DNA from: a virus
DNA length: 24,040 bases
Direction: 5' to 3' (one strand)
Virus record (IMG/VR): IMGVR_UViG_3300017746_000154
Location: 1-24,040 of that record
Both the position numbers and the translations under genes were made by a program. This document shows positions 22,722 through 24,040 of this stretch, piece after piece. Each line of letters begins with the position of its first letter. The first letter of the stretch is position 1. The notes below the pieces were generated by a model that made no database searches, was not told the DNA's origin, and was given only the letters and a program-made list of their open reading frames with translations.

Positions 22722-23757
22722 TATATAATCCTCGCATGATAGATTTTAATCTATCTTTATTCAAATCAATGTCTAACTCATCGATATATTTGTCTAGTAA
22801 TTGTGTTGTATCTTCAGCATGTTGAACAATATCATCTGATACATTATCAGCGCTTGCATCTGAAAAGTCTTCTACGATTTTAACTTCATGTGCATTTGCT
22901 TTTAACAATCTATCCATAAACATATCAAACTTGTACAAGTCCTTTTTGTTTACTACTATTACTTTTACATATTTTTTAGAATACTTTGATACATCATGTT
23001 TGTCGTAATCTTCTTGCGTATCATCGTAATAAATTTTTTCGTGTAATGTAAATGGGTTTACAATTCTTTCTAGTTCTAGTGTTTCTGTATCAAATATATG
23101 AAAACCTTTTTTATCTTTCCAATCATTCCAATAAATCTCGTATGGATTACCTAAGTAATAAATTTGCCCATCATCTGATTTGTGGTGGAAGTGACCAGAG
23201 AATACTGTATGAAACTTTTGAAAGATTGATTTATCATAACCAGTATCACTTACTTGTCCTTTGTGCATTTGAAAACCTTTAATCTCTAAATGACCCATAC
23301 ATATTTTTGCTTTTGTTTCTTCTATCATACCCATAGAGTAAACATAGTTTTGTGGATTAATCCATGGCAAAAATAAAATATCTAATCCACCAATATTAAC
23401 ATCGGTAGGTTCAGAGTACATATGAAATTTTGAAGTGTTTTGTCCAATCAGTTCGTGTAATGAATTTACATCATTTGTATTTTTATAATAGATGTCATGA
23501 TTACCAACTAAACAATGAAAATCAATTTTCAAATGTTTTAAAGGTAATATAAATCTTTCTCTAAAATCTTTTGCAGTTTTAAATGAAACATACTTACGCC
23601 TATCCATAAGGTCACCCAAATGTAAAACCGTTGTAATATTATTCTGTTGTAGATAAGGAAAAAATACACCTTCGTAAAACTGATAGAAATAATCATTAAA
23701 ATTTTCATTATCATTTCTAGCGCCAAAGTGTGTATCAGTTATAATCGCTACTTTCAT
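22696..23757 (-). CDS. gp47: Recombination nuclease subunit gp47, Mre11/SbcD type
   Basis: This 353-residue metallophosphoesterase nuclease has the five expected motifs: TDTHFG (D8, H10), LHLGDLMDRR (GDLMD from 48), VGNHDIYY (85-88), GHLEIKG (154) and SGHFHH (186-191). These bind two metal ions. The C-terminal part is the capping and gp46-binding region. With gp46 it forms the end-resecting complex that feeds UvsX. Length matches T4 gp47 (339). The ATG overlaps the gp55 stop as ATGA, so the two are translationally coupled. Confidence 0.97.
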   Translation of the reverse strand: MKVAIITDTHFGARNDNENFNDYFYQFYEGVFFPYLQQNNITTVLHLGDLMDRRKYVSFKTAKDFRERFILPLKHLKIDFHCLVGNHDIYYKNTNDVNSLHELIGQNTSKFHMYSEPTDVNIGGLDILFLPWINPQNYVYSMGMIEETKAKICMGHLEIKGFQMHKGQVSDTGYDKSIFQKFHTVFSGHFHHKSDDGQIYYLGNPYEIYWNDWKDKKGFHIFDTETLELERIVNPFTLHEKIYYDDTQEDYDKHDVSKYSKKYVKVIVVNKKDLYKFDMFMDRLLKANAHEVKIVEDFSDASADNVSDDIVQHAEDTTQLLDKYIDELDIDLNKDRLKSIMRGLYNEAQDLEL

Positions 23758-24040
23758 TCTTTATCATCTTTCATAAACTTATCTAATCCTTGAGGATAAT
23801 CTTCTTTATGTTTTACTTTTGTTTTGTAAACAGGTGTATCTGGTAGCATTATCATAGGGTCGAATCCCTGTATATTATAAGAGTTTGTATCGCCAGGAAG
23901 TGTATCATATGTTCTATACTCTTCCTTTTCAATAATTCTGTGTTTGATATGAGTTTGTTTCTTTTCTTTTTGTATTCTTCTAATAAACGCATAGTAAATT
24001 ATTTTTGTAAAATAAGCAAAAGGATTATTAGATTTCTCTG
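23754..24040 (-). CDS. gp55: Late-transcription sigma factor gp55, C-terminal part
   Basis: The gene is cut by the window edge; 94 codons and the stop are visible. The stretch SNNPFAYFTKIIYYAFIRRI followed by QKEKKQTHIK matches T4 gp55 ([25 protein letters not shown]), the sigma-region-2-like part that binds RNA polymerase core and recognises the TATAAATA late promoter. The tail is acidic and poorly conserved and ends FMKDDKE. In T4, gp55 works with gp33 and the gp45 clamp. The stop codon overlaps the gp47 start. A TATAAATA element at 11420-11427 is a likely target. Confidence 0.9.
   Translation of the reverse strand, partial: EKSNNPFAYFTKIIYYAFIRRIQKEKKQTHIKHRIIEKEEYRTYDTLPGDTNSYNIQGFDPMIMLPDTPVYKTKVKHKEDYPQGLDKFMKDDKE

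Overview
This AT-rich window is a piece of the genome of a T4-like phage, most likely a marine one. It carries the T4 replication and recombination core in familiar order (sliding clamp, clamp loader, RegA, family B polymerase, UvsX, gp46, gp47 and the end of the late sigma factor gp55). It also has accessory genes typical of marine T4-like phages: a CobS/MoxR-type ATPase with a VWA partner, Hsp20, 2OG-Fe(II) oxygenases, a MazG-like protein and a NodU/CmcH carbamoyltransferase. The very low G+C and the gene mix would suit a SAR11 (Pelagibacter) or cyanobacterial host, but the sequence alone does not prove a host. All 31 genes read on the minus strand, so transcription runs from high to low coordinates.

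In transcription order: (1) 24040-20018, the end of gp55, then gp47, an MT-A70 adenine methyltransferase, a GNAT-like protein and gp46. (2) 20018-15726, an accessory cassette: tiny ORF, SGNH hydrolase, second tiny ORF, carbamoyltransferase, amidinotransferase-like protein, second SGNH hydrolase, then a terminator. (3) 15710-11432, three units each with its own promoter-like sequence: a HExxH/VWA protein, a CobS/MoxR AAA+ ATPase, and hsp20 behind a long structured leader and before a strong terminator. (4) 11427-5155, a TATAAATA late-type promoter, an unknown gene, a DUF3310-like gene, then gp45, gp44, a 2OG-Fe(II) oxygenase, gp62, regA and gp43. (5) 5158-22, a PP-loop ATPase, a C5-cytosine methyltransferase, two tiny genes, a CmoA-like protein, a MazG-like protein, uvsX, a second 2OG-Fe(II) oxygenase and a small unknown gene.

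Most neighbours overlap by 1 to 30 bases, often as ATGA or TAATG, which indicates translational coupling. The non-coding spaces are short: 11403-11468, 11904-12077, 13266-13351 and about 15653-15725. They hold nearly all the recognisable promoters and terminators. No stretch above 300 bases lacks a gene. No tRNA, insertion sequence or CRISPR array was seen.

The best candidates for something new are the SGNH/carbamoyltransferase/amidinotransferase cassette with its pair of related tiny ORFs, a leader upstream of hsp20 whose last hairpin can mask the whole ribosome binding site in the manner of a ROSE RNA thermometer, and a CmoA-like enzyme in which two ligand-binding residues of the bacterial enzyme are replaced.
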